Counted from the stretch's first letter, positions 53,883 to 63,670 are shown. The stretch: 64,000 nucleotides of DNA from Aestuariibacter sp. GS-14 (GCF_006494365.1 NZ_VHIP01000007.1:62001-126000); one strand, 5' to 3'. A program made the numbers and translations. Notes: generated from the sequence alone by a model not told the origin.

Positions 53883-54836
53883 ATGCGCATAGGTTGGCGT
53901 ACATACTTAAAGCAAGCATTCAGAAAAAAATCGGCCTACTACGCGGTGGGTGTTGCGATTTCCCTGGACACAGTCACGTTTTGTGCTTTGCGTAAGCAAG
54001 GCGCGGCGTTGCACGTTGCGCATGAAGAAACCGTTAGTTTTGGCCAATGGGGCAAAGCCCTATCCCGCTGGACAGAAAAGCACAATCTGGCTGGCACGCC
54101 TGCCTATGTGGCATTTTCGATTCACTGGTACCAGATGTTGCAAATTGATCGCCCTGCTGTAGAAGCGGATGAAATTGTTGCGGCGATGACCTGGTCGGTA
54201 AAAGAACTTACCGGCAGCGATCAGGAAATGGTGATTGATTACATCGACTTACCGGTACCACTGGCTGGCGCAGCGAAGGTTAATGTGATTGCGATACCTA
54301 AAAAAGACGTGGCGACTACCTGCGAATACATTTTTGAGTCGGGTTTGACACTGCGACACATTACCGTGGAAGAAGTGGCTACCTGCGACTTAATTGAAGC
54401 GTCCTCAGACGCCATTCTTACTTTAGTCCAGGAAGCGGGCGAGGAAATCTGTCTTAATATCGTGAAAAATGGCCACTTGTACCTGAGCCGACGTTTAAAA
54501 GGGTTTGAAAACCTCGGCAGCTTTACCAACGAAGAGCTGCAAATGGGCATTGGGGAATCGCTGAGTGTACAGGTTCAGCGTTCAATGGATTTCTACGAAA
54601 GTCAGCTTCGCCAGGCTCCTGTTCGTCAGATTAAATTGCGACTGGACACCCAGCATACAGATGCACTTGCGTTGCAAATCAATCAGGTTGTGAATGCCGA
54701 CGTTAGTCAGTTAATACCAGCCGGTATTGTGTGTGATACCCCGCTGCCATTACACCGTTTGAATTACACCAGCCTTGGTGCTGCCCTGGGGGCCACCAAA
54801 GCAATGATGGTAGTACCTGCGGAGGCTGCCGCGTGA
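53883..54836 (+). CDS. mshI: MSHA biogenesis protein MshI (PilM-like)
   Basis: 317 residues. PilM/actin-like inner-membrane platform component on the cytoplasmic face, with SAYYAVGVAISLDTVTFCAL at the N terminus and the EELQMGIGESLSVQVQRSMDF region near the end. First gene of the MSHA operon, followed by a four-base overlap with the PilN-like gene. The 165-base upstream region has no clear promoter that I can name. No ribosome site of good quality; AGGACC lies about 15 bases before the ATG. Confidence 0.85.
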   Translation: MRIGWRTYLKQAFRKKSAYYAVGVAISLDTVTFCALRKQGAALHVAHEETVSFGQWGKALSRWTEKHNLAGTPAYVAFSIHWYQMLQIDRPAVEADEIVAAMTWSVKELTGSDQEMVIDYIDLPVPLAGAAKVNVIAIPKKDVATTCEYIFESGLTLRHITVEEVATCDLIEASSDAILTLVQEAGEEICLNIVKNGHLYLSRRLKGFENLGSFTNEELQMGIGESLSVQVQRSMDFYESQLRQAPVRQIKLRLDTQHTDALALQINQVVNADVSQLIPAGIVCDTPLPLHRLNYTSLGAALGATKAMMVVPAEAAA

Positions 54837-55450
54837 AGCAGCGTATCAACCTGTATACAGCAGAATTTACACCGCGCCTGGATGTGTGGTCGTTAAGTAC
54901 GGTAACGGCGGTGTGGGGTCTTGCCTTTGTGATTCTGGCCATGGTGTGGGCTGGCGTGACCTGGTATGGTGCAACTTTACAGGAAGAGTTGATGGCCAAA
55001 CAACGCCAACAACAGCAACTTCTGCTTACCGTGAGTACGTTGCAACAAGCCCTCGAACAACGCAAACCCGACGCTGGCCTGGAACGACAGTTGGAGCAGC
55101 GTCGGCAGGAATTGAGCAACCGTCAGTTACTGTTGAGTGAACTGAGTCTGCGCGAACAAATTAAGCGGCAGGGATTTGCAGATCTGCTGGATAATCTGGC
55201 AGCGAAAAACAGCCGGGATATTTGGCTTGAAACGATTCAGGTAAGTGAGCACATGATGTTGCTACAGGGGCAGCTAAGCAAACCTGAGGCGATGCCACAG
55301 TGGCTGCAGCGCCTTGGGCAAACAACATCGTTTTCCGGACGAACCTTTGATTCTGCCCGATTGTTCCGCGACGAACAGCAACTGCGTTTTGAACTTAGTA
55401 TGTCGCGTACTGCTGAGTCAGGTGCGCCAGCGCAAGGAGGCCAGCGATGA
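54833..55450 (+). CDS. PilN-like MSHA assembly protein
   Basis: 205 residues, start GTG at 54833 overlapping the mshI stop by four bases. N-terminal KQRINLYTAEFTPR, one membrane helix (about 22-43), a long coiled coil rich in Gln (about 48-105) and a small C-terminal domain: the layout of PilN. Some genomes name this mshI2. It should pair with MshJ and MshI in the inner-membrane platform. Confidence 0.83.
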   Translation: MKQRINLYTAEFTPRLDVWSLSTVTAVWGLAFVILAMVWAGVTWYGATLQEELMAKQRQQQQLLLTVSTLQQALEQRKPDAGLERQLEQRRQELSNRQLLLSELSLREQIKRQGFADLLDNLAAKNSRDIWLETIQVSEHMMLLQGQLSKPEAMPQWLQRLGQTTSFSGRTFDSARLFRDEQQLRFELSMSRTAESGAPAQGGQR

Positions 55451-56094
55451 GCTTTGCGAAATACGAGGCGCAGTTTGAGAGCCTGAGTCAGCGCGAAAAA
55501 GTGCTGATATTTGTTACCGGCCTGATTGTGATTGTGGCGATTATGGTGTTTTTGCTGATCGATCCTGCACTGCAAAAAAACGCCAAAACGGCTGATTCCC
55601 TTCCGCCATTAGCAACAGAAATTCAAACACTTCAGCAAACCTCTATAATTTATGAACAAGCGTTAGCCGAAGACCCTAACGAAAAACTGCGTGAGCAAAT
55701 TGCCGGCGTGAACGACCGTATGCAGGTCCTGCAAAATCAGTTTTCTGCGCAACTGTCGGATTTGATCCTGCCTAGGCAAATGCCGGTGCTGATTGAACAG
55801 GTATTTGCTCAGGCAGAAGGGCTTAAACTGGTTGAAATGGCATCAGTGACACCGGTGAATATTTTTGCCGATAACCCGGCAATGACGGGCGTTCCTCTGT
55901 ACCAGCATGGTGTGAAGCTTACCTTTGAAGGTCGCTTTTTTGCGGTGCGGGATTTTCTGGCCAGTCTTGAACAGTTGACCAACCAAATATATTGGCGTTC
56001 AATGGCTTACCAGGTTTCCGAGTACCCTAACGCCGAAGTGACACTGGAAGTGTATACCCTGAGCACAGAGAAGGCGTTTATTGGTGTTGAATAA
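55447..56094 (+). CDS. mshJ: MSHA biogenesis protein MshJ (PilO-like)
   Basis: 215 residues, ATGA overlap with the PilN-like gene. Short cytoplasmic start, one membrane helix (about 19-39), a coiled-coil region and a periplasmic alpha/beta domain with GVKLTFEGRFFAVRDFLASLE, typical of PilO-type proteins. Part of the alignment subcomplex. Confidence 0.87.
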   Translation: MSFAKYEAQFESLSQREKVLIFVTGLIVIVAIMVFLLIDPALQKNAKTADSLPPLATEIQTLQQTSIIYEQALAEDPNEKLREQIAGVNDRMQVLQNQFSAQLSDLILPRQMPVLIEQVFAQAEGLKLVEMASVTPVNIFADNPAMTGVPLYQHGVKLTFEGRFFAVRDFLASLEQLTNQIYWRSMAYQVSEYPNAEVTLEVYTLSTEKAFIGVE

Positions 56095-56434
56095 ATTAAT
56101 TGTTTTACTCATGCTGCTGAGTTCGCCGGTGGTAGCGCAAACACTGGAAGATCCAACGCGTCCGTCTCATTTTTCATCATCAACACAACAAGCAGTCAGT
56201 GGCGCAAAGCTGGTACTTGAAGTGGAGGCGATCATGCGGGTAGGTCAGCAGCGTCGTGCTGTAATTAATGGCAAGGTTGTGTCAGAAGGGCAGAGTATTC
56301 AGGGGGCAACTGTAAAGGCCATACATCCTTACAGTGTCGATATCGTTCATGAATTGAACGGTGAATGGGTTGAGAAAACCCTTTGGGTTGCCAAAAGCGG
56401 TAACGTAAAATCCAATGCAGCAGAGAATTATTAA
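56081..56434 (+). CDS. mshK: MSHA biogenesis protein MshK (PilP-like)
   Basis: 117 residues, GTG start with GAGAAGG about eight bases upstream, overlapping mshJ by 14 bases. Signal peptide (LLMLLSSPVVAQ), then EDPTRPSHF and a small beta domain containing LEVEAIMRVGQQRRAVINGK and VKAIHPYSVDIVH. The last part fits the PilP-like link between platform and secretin. Confidence 0.83.
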   Translation: MVLNKLIVLLMLLSSPVVAQTLEDPTRPSHFSSSTQQAVSGAKLVLEVEAIMRVGQQRRAVINGKVVSEGQSIQGATVKAIHPYSVDIVHELNGEWVEKTLWVAKSGNVKSNAAENY

Positions 56435-56435
56435 C

Positions 56436-58121
56436 ATGGGATACGTGGGCAAGCGGTTTATCTTCGTTGTCATCGCCACATTACTTTCGGGGTGCCAGTC
56501 TTCTGCGCCGCCTTCGGTGGTGGAACAATCGCTAAAAGAGCAACTTGCCAGGCAGATCGCCCACGAGCAAGCCAAACAGCAACAGAATGCAACGGTGTCG
56601 TCTTCATTAGAAGCGGTACCCAAAAATGTGACGGATTTACTTAGTGAAGTGCCGTTAACAGGTCAGCCTGCTTCTTTGTTTGGCCCTGAAAAATACGATA
56701 TCGAAGCTGATGGTGTGGCCGTGCGTGCATTTTTTGCTGGTCTGATGGCCGAAACGCCATACAGCGTTGCAATTCATCCCGAAGTGAGTGGTGACATTTC
56801 ACTGAGCCTGAAACAGGTAAGCATGGAACAGATCATGGAGTTATTAGGTGATCTGTATGGCTATGATATCAGCCGTAAGAACAACGTGTACCGGGTGCTA
56901 CCGGCGGGCATGCGTACCGAGACATTCGCCGTAAACTACCTGCTGATGACACGCGATGGCTCGACACAAACCAGTATTATTTCCGGCGGTGTGTCTCAGG
57001 CCGATGGCAACAACAGCAATAGCAATTCCAATAGCAACTTCAACAATTTTTCGGGCAACTCCGCCAATAGCAATAATCTGGGCAACCAGTTTGGTAACAA
57101 TGCCAACGGTACCTCTATTTCAACCCGCACAGAAACCAATTTTTGGGATGATCTGAAAACGTCACTGGAACTGATGGTAGGTAACGAGAATGGTCGGGCA
57201 GTATTTGTAACACCACAAGCCGGATTAGTTACCGTGCGCGCCATGCCCGACGAAATCCGCGACATCAAACGTTTTCTGAAGATTTCGGAAGCCAGCTTGC
57301 AGCGTCAGGTTATTCTGGAAGCCCGTATTCTGGAAGTGGCCCTTGACGATGGCTATCAGCAAGGTATCAACTGGTCTGAAGTAGTGGCGAGTGCAGGCAG
57401 TACTGATTTTACCTTCGCAAATTCAGCAGCCACCATTGGCAACGAGATTTCAGCTTCGCTTGGTGCAGTAACCAGTTTGTCCTTCTTAAATCAGGATTTC
57501 TCAGGCGTTATTTCACTGCTCTCTACCCAGGGCAATGTACAGGTGCTCTCCAGTCCGCGTGTAACGGCCATAAATAATCAAAAAGCGGTAATCAAAGTGG
57601 GCGACGATGAATATTTTGTTACTGATGTTTCCAGTCAGAATACCATTACCTCAACCACCACGTCGGTTGTTCCCGATATTGAATTAACCCCCTTCTTCTC
57701 TGGGATCGCGCTGGACGTAACGCCGCAAATTGATGAAAACGGCTCGGTGTTATTACATGTGCATCCCTCAGTTATTGAAACCCAGGAACAGGAAAAAGTA
57801 GTGAGCCTGAACCAGGAGCAGATTGTGCTGCCACTGGCGCAAAGTACTATCAGGGAATCCGATACCATTATCAGAGCAGCGTCGGGTGAAATTGTGGTGA
57901 TTGGCGGGTTAATGCAAACCAGTATTACTGACAGCGAATCCAAAACCCCTTTGTTAGGCGATATTCCGTTTCTGGGTGAGTTATTCACTAATAAAAGCCA
58001 GCGCGAAACGAAAAAAGAGCTGATTATTTTACTGAAACCTACTGTAGTGGGCAGTGGAACCTGGGCTGAGCAAATTGAAATGAGCCGTGAAAAGATGGCT
58101 GATTGGTTGTACGTAGAATAA
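56436..58121 (+). CDS. mshL: MSHA secretin MshL
   Basis: 561 residues. Lipoprotein signal with L-L-S-G-C. Contains the short secretin N domain (AVRAFFAGLMAETPYS...), an Asn/Ser-rich linker at about 185-225, a second N-type domain and the C-terminal secretin ring with VQVLSSPRVTAINNQKAVIKVG and GEIVVIGGLMQTSIT plus PFLGELF. Forms the outer-membrane pore of the pilus. ATG 56436 directly follows mshK and has AGAGA upstream; an ATG at 56415 would overlap mshK. Confidence 0.92.
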   Translation: MGYVGKRFIFVVIATLLSGCQSSAPPSVVEQSLKEQLARQIAHEQAKQQQNATVSSSLEAVPKNVTDLLSEVPLTGQPASLFGPEKYDIEADGVAVRAFFAGLMAETPYSVAIHPEVSGDISLSLKQVSMEQIMELLGDLYGYDISRKNNVYRVLPAGMRTETFAVNYLLMTRDGSTQTSIISGGVSQADGNNSNSNSNSNFNNFSGNSANSNNLGNQFGNNANGTSISTRTETNFWDDLKTSLELMVGNENGRAVFVTPQAGLVTVRAMPDEIRDIKRFLKISEASLQRQVILEARILEVALDDGYQQGINWSEVVASAGSTDFTFANSAATIGNEISASLGAVTSLSFLNQDFSGVISLLSTQGNVQVLSSPRVTAINNQKAVIKVGDDEYFVTDVSSQNTITSTTTSVVPDIELTPFFSGIALDVTPQIDENGSVLLHVHPSVIETQEQEKVVSLNQEQIVLPLAQSTIRESDTIIRAASGEIVVIGGLMQTSITDSESKTPLLGDIPFLGELFTNKSQRETKKELIILLKPTVVGSGTWAEQIEMSREKMADWLYVE

Positions 58122-58123
58122 CT

Positions 58124-59047
58124 ATGTACCTGTATCACTTTGGTATTCGGGAATTACCGTTCACACTCACGCCAAATACCAGTTATTTCTTTGGCCTGCC
58201 CACGCACAATGAGGCAATGCAGGTATTGCTGACAGCGCTGAAAACCGGTGAAGGCTTTATTAAGGTTACTGGTGAAGTAGGTACGGGAAAAACCCTGATA
58301 TGCAGAAAGCTGTTAAATGAACTGCCAGAACACTTTGTTACAGCCTACATTCCGAATCCTTTGCTATCGCCTACGGAATTGCGCCGGGCTGTAGCTAACG
58401 AGTTGGGAGTTGAATTATCTGCAGATTCTGATCAGCAGGAGTTTACGCAACGAATTCAGCAGCGCTTGATTGCCATTCATCAGTCGCAGCAAAGTGCGGT
58501 GCTGATCATCGATGAAGCCCAGGCATTGCCAGTTGAGAGCATTGAAGCATTGCGCTTAATGACCAATTTGGAAACGGAATCCAGAAAATTGCTACAAGTA
58601 GTGCTATTTGGCCAGCCTGAATTGGATGAAAAACTGGCGCTGCCGGAATTACGCCAATTGCGTCAGCGTATTACGTTCAGTTATAGCCTGTCGCTGATGG
58701 ATGCCGATCAGGTTTATCAGTATGTGCGCCACCGGGTGTCTGTTGCCGGATATCGTGGAGGTGATTTGTTTAACCGCCGTTGCTGTGAGCTGCTGTTTAA
58801 GGCCAGTGGCGGAACGCCGCGCATAGTGAATGTGTTGTGTCATAAAGCGCTGATGCTGGCTTTCGGTGAAGGGAAAACCAGTGTAGAACCTGAGCATATT
58901 GCATTGGCGAGCGCAGACACCGAAGCGGCCAGAACAGTCAGTCATCAGTGGTGGCAAACGGCAATGATGAAGTGGGCTACGGTGGCCGTGAGTATTGTAT
59001 TTATCGGTGTAGTAGTGGGCATTATTTTCATGGAGAAATCTGTTTGA
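58124..59047 (+). CDS. mshM: MSHA biogenesis ATPase MshM (ExeA-like)
   Basis: 307 residues. AAA+ ATPase with Walker A GEVGTGKT (50-57), Walker B VLIIDEAQ (126-133) and a sensor region QVVLFGQPELDEKL. C-terminal membrane helix at about 281-303. ExeA/GspA-type proteins aid secretin assembly through the peptidoglycan. ATG 58124 lies two bases after the mshL stop. Confidence 0.9.
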   Translation: MYLYHFGIRELPFTLTPNTSYFFGLPTHNEAMQVLLTALKTGEGFIKVTGEVGTGKTLICRKLLNELPEHFVTAYIPNPLLSPTELRRAVANELGVELSADSDQQEFTQRIQQRLIAIHQSQQSAVLIIDEAQALPVESIEALRLMTNLETESRKLLQVVLFGQPELDEKLALPELRQLRQRITFSYSLSLMDADQVYQYVRHRVSVAGYRGGDLFNRRCCELLFKASGGTPRIVNVLCHKALMLAFGEGKTSVEPEHIALASADTEAARTVSHQWWQTAMMKWATVAVSIVFIGVVVGIIFMEKSV

Positions 59048-60105
59048 GCGTAGTAAACAAAATGCTCAGAGATTTAGAGCAGCGCGAATCCGGTGACGCA
59101 ACGCAGGCCAATTACCAGCCGCCAGCGAAGAAAGCCGTGTCTACTCGTTTGTTGCTGATTATTGTAGTGGGCATTATTGCCATTGGTTTAACCCTGTTTT
59201 GGCCCGAGCAAAATTCAACGCCTGTAGCGCAATCCCCGGTAGTACAGCCCATTAATCAGTCGGATAGCCAACCGGATAGCCAATCGGATCGCCAACCGGA
59301 TCGCCAACCTGAGAGTGGACCTGATAGCCAGCCTGCTAATCAGGTGGCATCGCCGGTACAGCAATTATCCGGTAATGTTCAGTCACCCTCTGAGCCCACT
59401 CCAGCGTTACCGGCAGCGCAACAAGGTGCCATTGTGGCAAGCAGCACAATAACGGCAATAACGCCGTCTATTACCGTTGATGATGCTCCCAAAATCGCAG
59501 CTAAACCCTTGGTTCGCAGCAGTAACGACCCCAATAAAACCGCCTTGAAGGCGCAAATTGCAGATGCCATCGAGCGCAACAATGCCAACGAAGCCATTCG
59601 CCTGCTAAAAACACTTATCCTGCAACAGCCCGATAATACCGCAGCGAAAAAGCGCCTGGCCGCGTTGTACTTTAGCGAAGGTCGCAGCGAGGATGCGCAG
59701 CGCTTGCTGCAGGAAACGCTATCCAATACGCCTTCCGACAGCAGTGTCCGACTAATGTATGCCCGGTTAATGGCACAAAAAAATGAGCCGGATTTGGCCT
59801 ATTACACGTTAAGAGAAGCTGACGATTTTCCACCCGCTAACATTGAACTGCTGGGTTTCAGGGCATCTATGGCCCAACAGTTAAACAAGCCGGAAGAGGC
59901 GCTGGCCGATTACCGTGTGCTGGTGAATTTAGACGCACGCAATGCCAAATGGTGGCTGGGTCAGGCCGTTGTGGCCGATAAACTGGGTGAGCGCAAACTG
60001 GCCATAGACAGTTATCGAGAGGCATTTGCCCTGCAAAGTCTCGATGTCAGCATACAGCGTTTTATACAACAACGCTTACAACTGTTAACCGGAGTAGCGC
60101 CATGA
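59044..60105 (+). CDS. mshN: MSHA biogenesis protein MshN (TPR type)
   Basis: 353 residues. Start TTG at 59044 overlaps the mshM stop; ATG 59062 is an alternative. SVVNKMLRDLEQRESG at the start is conserved in MshN. One membrane helix (about 35-54), a linker rich in Gln/Asp/Pro containing a 12-bp tandem repeat, then TPR repeats (about 185-345) with ALKAQIADAIERNNANEAIR and TAAKKRLAALYFSEGRSEDA. Its role in assembly is not defined; TPR units suggest a scaffold. Confidence 0.86.
   Translation: MSVVNKMLRDLEQRESGDATQANYQPPAKKAVSTRLLLIIVVGIIAIGLTLFWPEQNSTPVAQSPVVQPINQSDSQPDSQSDRQPDRQPESGPDSQPANQVASPVQQLSGNVQSPSEPTPALPAAQQGAIVASSTITAITPSITVDDAPKIAAKPLVRSSNDPNKTALKAQIADAIERNNANEAIRLLKTLILQQPDNTAAKKRLAALYFSEGRSEDAQRLLQETLSNTPSDSSVRLMYARLMAQKNEPDLAYYTLREADDFPPANIELLGFRASMAQQLNKPEEALADYRVLVNLDARNAKWWLGQAVVADKLGERKLAIDSYREAFALQSLDVSIQRFIQQRLQLLTGVAP
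59261..59332 (+). repeat. 12-bp tandem repeat in mshN
   Basis: Six units based on CGGATAGCCAAC at 59261, 59273, 59285, 59297, 59309 and 59321, the last two degenerate. They encode a four-residue repeat of the form D-S/R-Q-P/S in the linker after the membrane helix. Confidence 0.85.
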
Positions 60106-61910
60106 GTGTAAAAGTACGCTTAGGCGACCTGCTGGTTCAGCAGGGACTAATAGACGAATCTCAGCTAATGGCCGCCCTGGCGGAACAGCGTCAGACCGGA
60201 CGTAAGTTAGGGGCCACCCTGATTGCCATGGAACTGGTGTCAGAGCAACAATTGCTCGAGTTGCTATCAACTCACTTAAACGTACCGTTGATCGACATCG
60301 ACCAATACACGGTTAATCCTGCCGCCGTTAAGTTGCTGCCAGAAGTGCAGGCGCGTCGTTACCGGGCGCTGGTGCTGGAAGACAAAGGCAACACTTTACT
60401 GGTAGGTATGAGCGATCCCGCTGATATTACCGCGGTGGATAACCTCAGCGAACTGTTGCCAAAACCTCTGGAAATAGCAGTGGTCAGTGAGCAGCAATTA
60501 TTTAGTGCCTACGACAGTTTTTATCGGCGAACCGAGGAAATTGCCTCGTTTGCTCAGGAACTGGCCAACGAATACCGCGACGACCAGGAATTTGAACTCA
60601 ATGCCGGTCTTGCCGATGAGCAGGACACCGCCGTTGCCCGCCTATTGCAATCCATCTTTGAGGATGCGGTACAAGCTAAAGCTTCTGACATTCATATCGA
60701 ACCCGATGAACAGCAATTACGCATTCGTCAGCGCGTGGATGGTATTTTGCAGGAAACGGTGATCCCCGAGCGCAATATCGCTGCGGCACTGGTGTTGCGC
60801 TTAAAACTCATGGCGGGTCTGGACATCTCTGAAAAGCGATTGCCGCAGGATGGGCGTACCCAGGTAAGAGTAAAAGGCCACCGAATCGACGTGCGTTTGT
60901 CTACTATGCCAGTGCAGTCGGGTGAAGCCGTAGTAATGCGTTTGCTCGACCAGTCTGCGGGTTTGCTAACCCTCGATCAAACGGGCATGCCCAAGCCACT
61001 ACTGGATCGCCTGCGCATTTTATTGCAGCGGCCACACGGCATGATTTTGGTTACCGGGCCAACGGGCTCTGGCAAAACCACTACCCTGTATGGTGCGCTC
61101 AGCGAACTGAACAAGCCGCAGCGCAAGATTATTACCGTTGAAGACCCGGTAGAATATCGTTTACCACGTATTAATCAGGTACAGGTTAACAGCCGGATTG
61201 GTCTGAACTTTTCCAATGTACTGCGTACCACCTTGCGTCAGGACCCTGACATTATCATGGTGGGTGAGATGCGCGATCAGGAAACCGTCGAAATTGGATT
61301 GCGCGGTGCACTAACCGGTCACCTGGTATTGTCTACGCTGCACACCAATGATGCTATCTCCAGCGCCATACGCTTGCTGGATATGGGCGCGCCAGGCTAC
61401 CTGGTGGCCAGTTCACTACGTGGGATCATTGCCCAGCGTTTGGTTCGTCGAATTTGCGACAACTGTGAAACCACCTACACGCCTACACACGATGAATTGT
61501 TCTGGTTAAGTCATATCGATAAGCATGTCGACAAGGTTACGTTTAAGCGCGGTATGGGCTGCCAAAAATGCAATCACTCCGGCTATCGCGGGCGAATAGG
61601 GGTTTTTGAGCTGCTTGAACTGACCGATCCTATGATGGAAGCGCTTAAAAACGCTGATACCGCTGCGTTTAGTTCACATGCAACCCGAAGCCCGGGCTAT
61701 AAGCCTTTGTCTCATGTGGCATTAACCTATGCAAAAATGGGCCGAACCACCGTTGAGGAAGTACTTAAATTGGTGGAGATGGTGGCTGAAGTGCCGCAGA
61801 CTGAACATGGTGTTGAACAGGCCGAAACAGTGCTACACCCGCAGAACGACAGCGAAAAGCCGGGTAAATCCGCAGGCGGATTGAGTCTGGAGGATATTCC
61901 GGATGCCTAA
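60102..61910 (+). CDS. mshE: MSHA extension ATPase MshE
   Basis: 602 residues. GspE/PilB-type hexameric ATPase. N-terminal GSPII_E_N domain (about 1-150) with RLGDLLVQQGLIDESQLMAA; ATPase core with ASDIHIEPDEQQ, Walker A GPTGSGKTT, the Asp box TVEDPVEYRLP, Walker B and GHLVLSTLHTND; a C-terminal tetracysteine zinc site with CDNC and CQKCNHSGYRGRIGVFELL. Four-base overlap with mshN. In Vibrio, MshE binds cyclic di-GMP through its N-terminal domain, so pilus extension may be controlled likewise. Confidence 0.95.
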   Translation: MSVKVRLGDLLVQQGLIDESQLMAALAEQRQTGRKLGATLIAMELVSEQQLLELLSTHLNVPLIDIDQYTVNPAAVKLLPEVQARRYRALVLEDKGNTLLVGMSDPADITAVDNLSELLPKPLEIAVVSEQQLFSAYDSFYRRTEEIASFAQELANEYRDDQEFELNAGLADEQDTAVARLLQSIFEDAVQAKASDIHIEPDEQQLRIRQRVDGILQETVIPERNIAAALVLRLKLMAGLDISEKRLPQDGRTQVRVKGHRIDVRLSTMPVQSGEAVVMRLLDQSAGLLTLDQTGMPKPLLDRLRILLQRPHGMILVTGPTGSGKTTTLYGALSELNKPQRKIITVEDPVEYRLPRINQVQVNSRIGLNFSNVLRTTLRQDPDIIMVGEMRDQETVEIGLRGALTGHLVLSTLHTNDAISSAIRLLDMGAPGYLVASSLRGIIAQRLVRRICDNCETTYTPTHDELFWLSHIDKHVDKVTFKRGMGCQKCNHSGYRGRIGVFELLELTDPMMEALKNADTAAFSSHATRSPGYKPLSHVALTYAKMGRTTVEEVLKLVEMVAEVPQTEHGVEQAETVLHPQNDSEKPGKSAGGLSLEDIPDA

Positions 61911-63129
61911 GTTTGAATATAAAGGGCGTGAGAGTAATGGCGAAATGCGTACGGGATTAATCGACGCCCTTGATGCCAACGCAGCGGCTAAAATGCTATT
62001 GGCCCGCAGTGTTACGCCTATTTCTATTCATCCTGCTGCCGGGGCGGAAGCACAGGCAGCCGTTGAGACGGTTAACTTTCTCACTCCCAGGGTTTCACTT
62101 GACGAACTGGTGATATTTTCGCGTCAAATGTACTCCCTTACTCATGCCGGGATCCCTATTTTAAGGGCCGTAAGTGGTCTGGCGGAATCCACCAGTTCGT
62201 TGCGGTTAAAACTGGCGCTAACCGATATCATCAGCTTACTTGAACGCGGCCGAACGATGTCGTCAGCCATGCATCAACACCCTAAGATATTTTCAAGGTT
62301 ATATGTGTCGGTCATCCACGTGGGTGAAAATACCGGTAGGCTGGATCAGTCGTTCCTGCAACTGGCCGCTTATTTAGAGCGCGAGCAGGAAACCCGCCGG
62401 CAAATCAAGGCGGCTACCCGCTATCCTATTTTTGTTGTTATAGCCCTGATTGCCGCATTGGTGATTATGAATGTATTTGTCATTCCAAAATTTGCCGATA
62501 TGTTCAGTAAATTCGGGGCCGAGTTACCGCTGATGACGCGATTTTTGCTGGGCATGTCAGACTTTTTTGTGAATCAGTGGATGTTCCTGGTGGGAGGCGC
62601 ACTCTTGCTGGTGTTTTCCGTTCGCCACTATCTGAATACTCCCGAGGGACTATTGAACTGGGATCGGCGAAAACTGCGGATGCCAGTAATTGGCAGTGTG
62701 CTGGAACGTTCATTGTTAGCGCGCTTTTGCCGCAGTTTTTCCATGATGCTACAGGCAGGTCTGCCACTCACGACGGCGCTCAATCTGGTTGCAGAAGCCG
62801 TGGGTAATCGGTATATGGAACTGCGCATCATTACAATGCGCCAGAGTATAGAAAAAGGCGAAAACTTGTCCCGGGTAACCCAGGCTAGCGGTTTGTTCAC
62901 ACCTATGGTGTTACAAATGGTGAATGTGGGTGAAGAAACCGGACGCGTGGATGAGTTGCTTGCCGAAGTGGCCGGTTTTTACGAACGCGAAGTAGACTAC
63001 GATTTAAAAAGTCTGACCGCCAGAATTGAGCCGATTCTGATTGGGATAGTAGCAGGCATGGTACTGGTGTTGGCATTGGGTATTTTTACGCCAATGTGGG
63101 ACATGATGAGCGCGATAAAGGGAAAGTAG
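61903..63129 (+). CDS. mshG: MSHA inner-membrane platform protein MshG
   Basis: 408 residues. GspF/PilC-type platform protein with two T2SSF domains (about 72-195 and 275-395) and three membrane segments. FSRQMYSLTHAGIPILRAVSGLAES, SRLYVSVIHVGENTGRLDQSF and FCRSFSMMLQAGLPLTTALNLVAEA mark the repeated domain. Overlaps mshE by eight bases. Confidence 0.95.
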   Translation: MPKFEYKGRESNGEMRTGLIDALDANAAAKMLLARSVTPISIHPAAGAEAQAAVETVNFLTPRVSLDELVIFSRQMYSLTHAGIPILRAVSGLAESTSSLRLKLALTDIISLLERGRTMSSAMHQHPKIFSRLYVSVIHVGENTGRLDQSFLQLAAYLEREQETRRQIKAATRYPIFVVIALIAALVIMNVFVIPKFADMFSKFGAELPLMTRFLLGMSDFFVNQWMFLVGGALLLVFSVRHYLNTPEGLLNWDRRKLRMPVIGSVLERSLLARFCRSFSMMLQAGLPLTTALNLVAEAVGNRYMELRIITMRQSIEKGENLSRVTQASGLFTPMVLQMVNVGEETGRVDELLAEVAGFYEREVDYDLKSLTARIEPILIGIVAGMVLVLALGIFTPMWDMMSAIKGK

Positions 63130-63130
63130 G

Positions 63131-63640
63131 GTGAAGCCAAGAGACGAAACCGATGAAAATCTGCGCCGGGTAATGATAAACCTGGTGGTGATTGCGGTTT
63201 TCACCATTTTAATGAGTACCGCCATTGTGTACATGTACGATGCAGAACCCGACATTGAGGCCGAATTGATGGACGGCTACGCCAGGCAGTTTGCTGGCAG
63301 TGCAACCAATGCTCACTGGCAATGGCAGGCCGAAGGCCGTCCGGAAATGATCATGCTGGTACATTACGATCGCGATGGTAAAGAAGTCGGTCGCAGGCCG
63401 GTGCGCATGGCTCACTTTGGCTGGCCAAAGGTAGAAGCTAATTCAGAGGGTTGCACCCGTGTGTGGGAGCAATTGCTGAATATGCCAGCAAAAGTTGAGG
63501 GATTCAGAGTAATTGGCGAGTATTACGCCAGTGACAATGACGATGCAAAAGTGCCCAATGCACGATGCCGGTTTCGGGTGAGTACCGGACCGTACTTTGA
63601 TTACAGTATATACACTGGTGTGGTTACCCGCGGCGAATAA
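63131..63640 (+). CDS. mshF: MSHA biogenesis protein MshF
   Basis: 169 residues, GTG start one base after the mshG stop. Single N-terminal membrane helix (about 16-38) and a periplasmic domain with HWQWQAEGRPEMIMLVHYDRDG. Position between mshG and a prepilin gene is that of mshF in Vibrio and Shewanella. Function in assembly unknown. Confidence 0.8.
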   Translation: MKPRDETDENLRRVMINLVVIAVFTILMSTAIVYMYDAEPDIEAELMDGYARQFAGSATNAHWQWQAEGRPEMIMLVHYDRDGKEVGRRPVRMAHFGWPKVEANSEGCTRVWEQLLNMPAKVEGFRVIGEYYASDNDDAKVPNARCRFRVSTGPYFDYSIYTGVVTRGE

Positions 63641-63670
63641 ACTGCGGGCAATAAGGGTTAGGAGATAAAC

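Noticed and set aside
58948-59043. Upstream extension of mshN to 58948
   Set aside because: This would overlap mshM by about 100 bases and add residues not found in MshN; the conserved start is SVVNKML at 59044.
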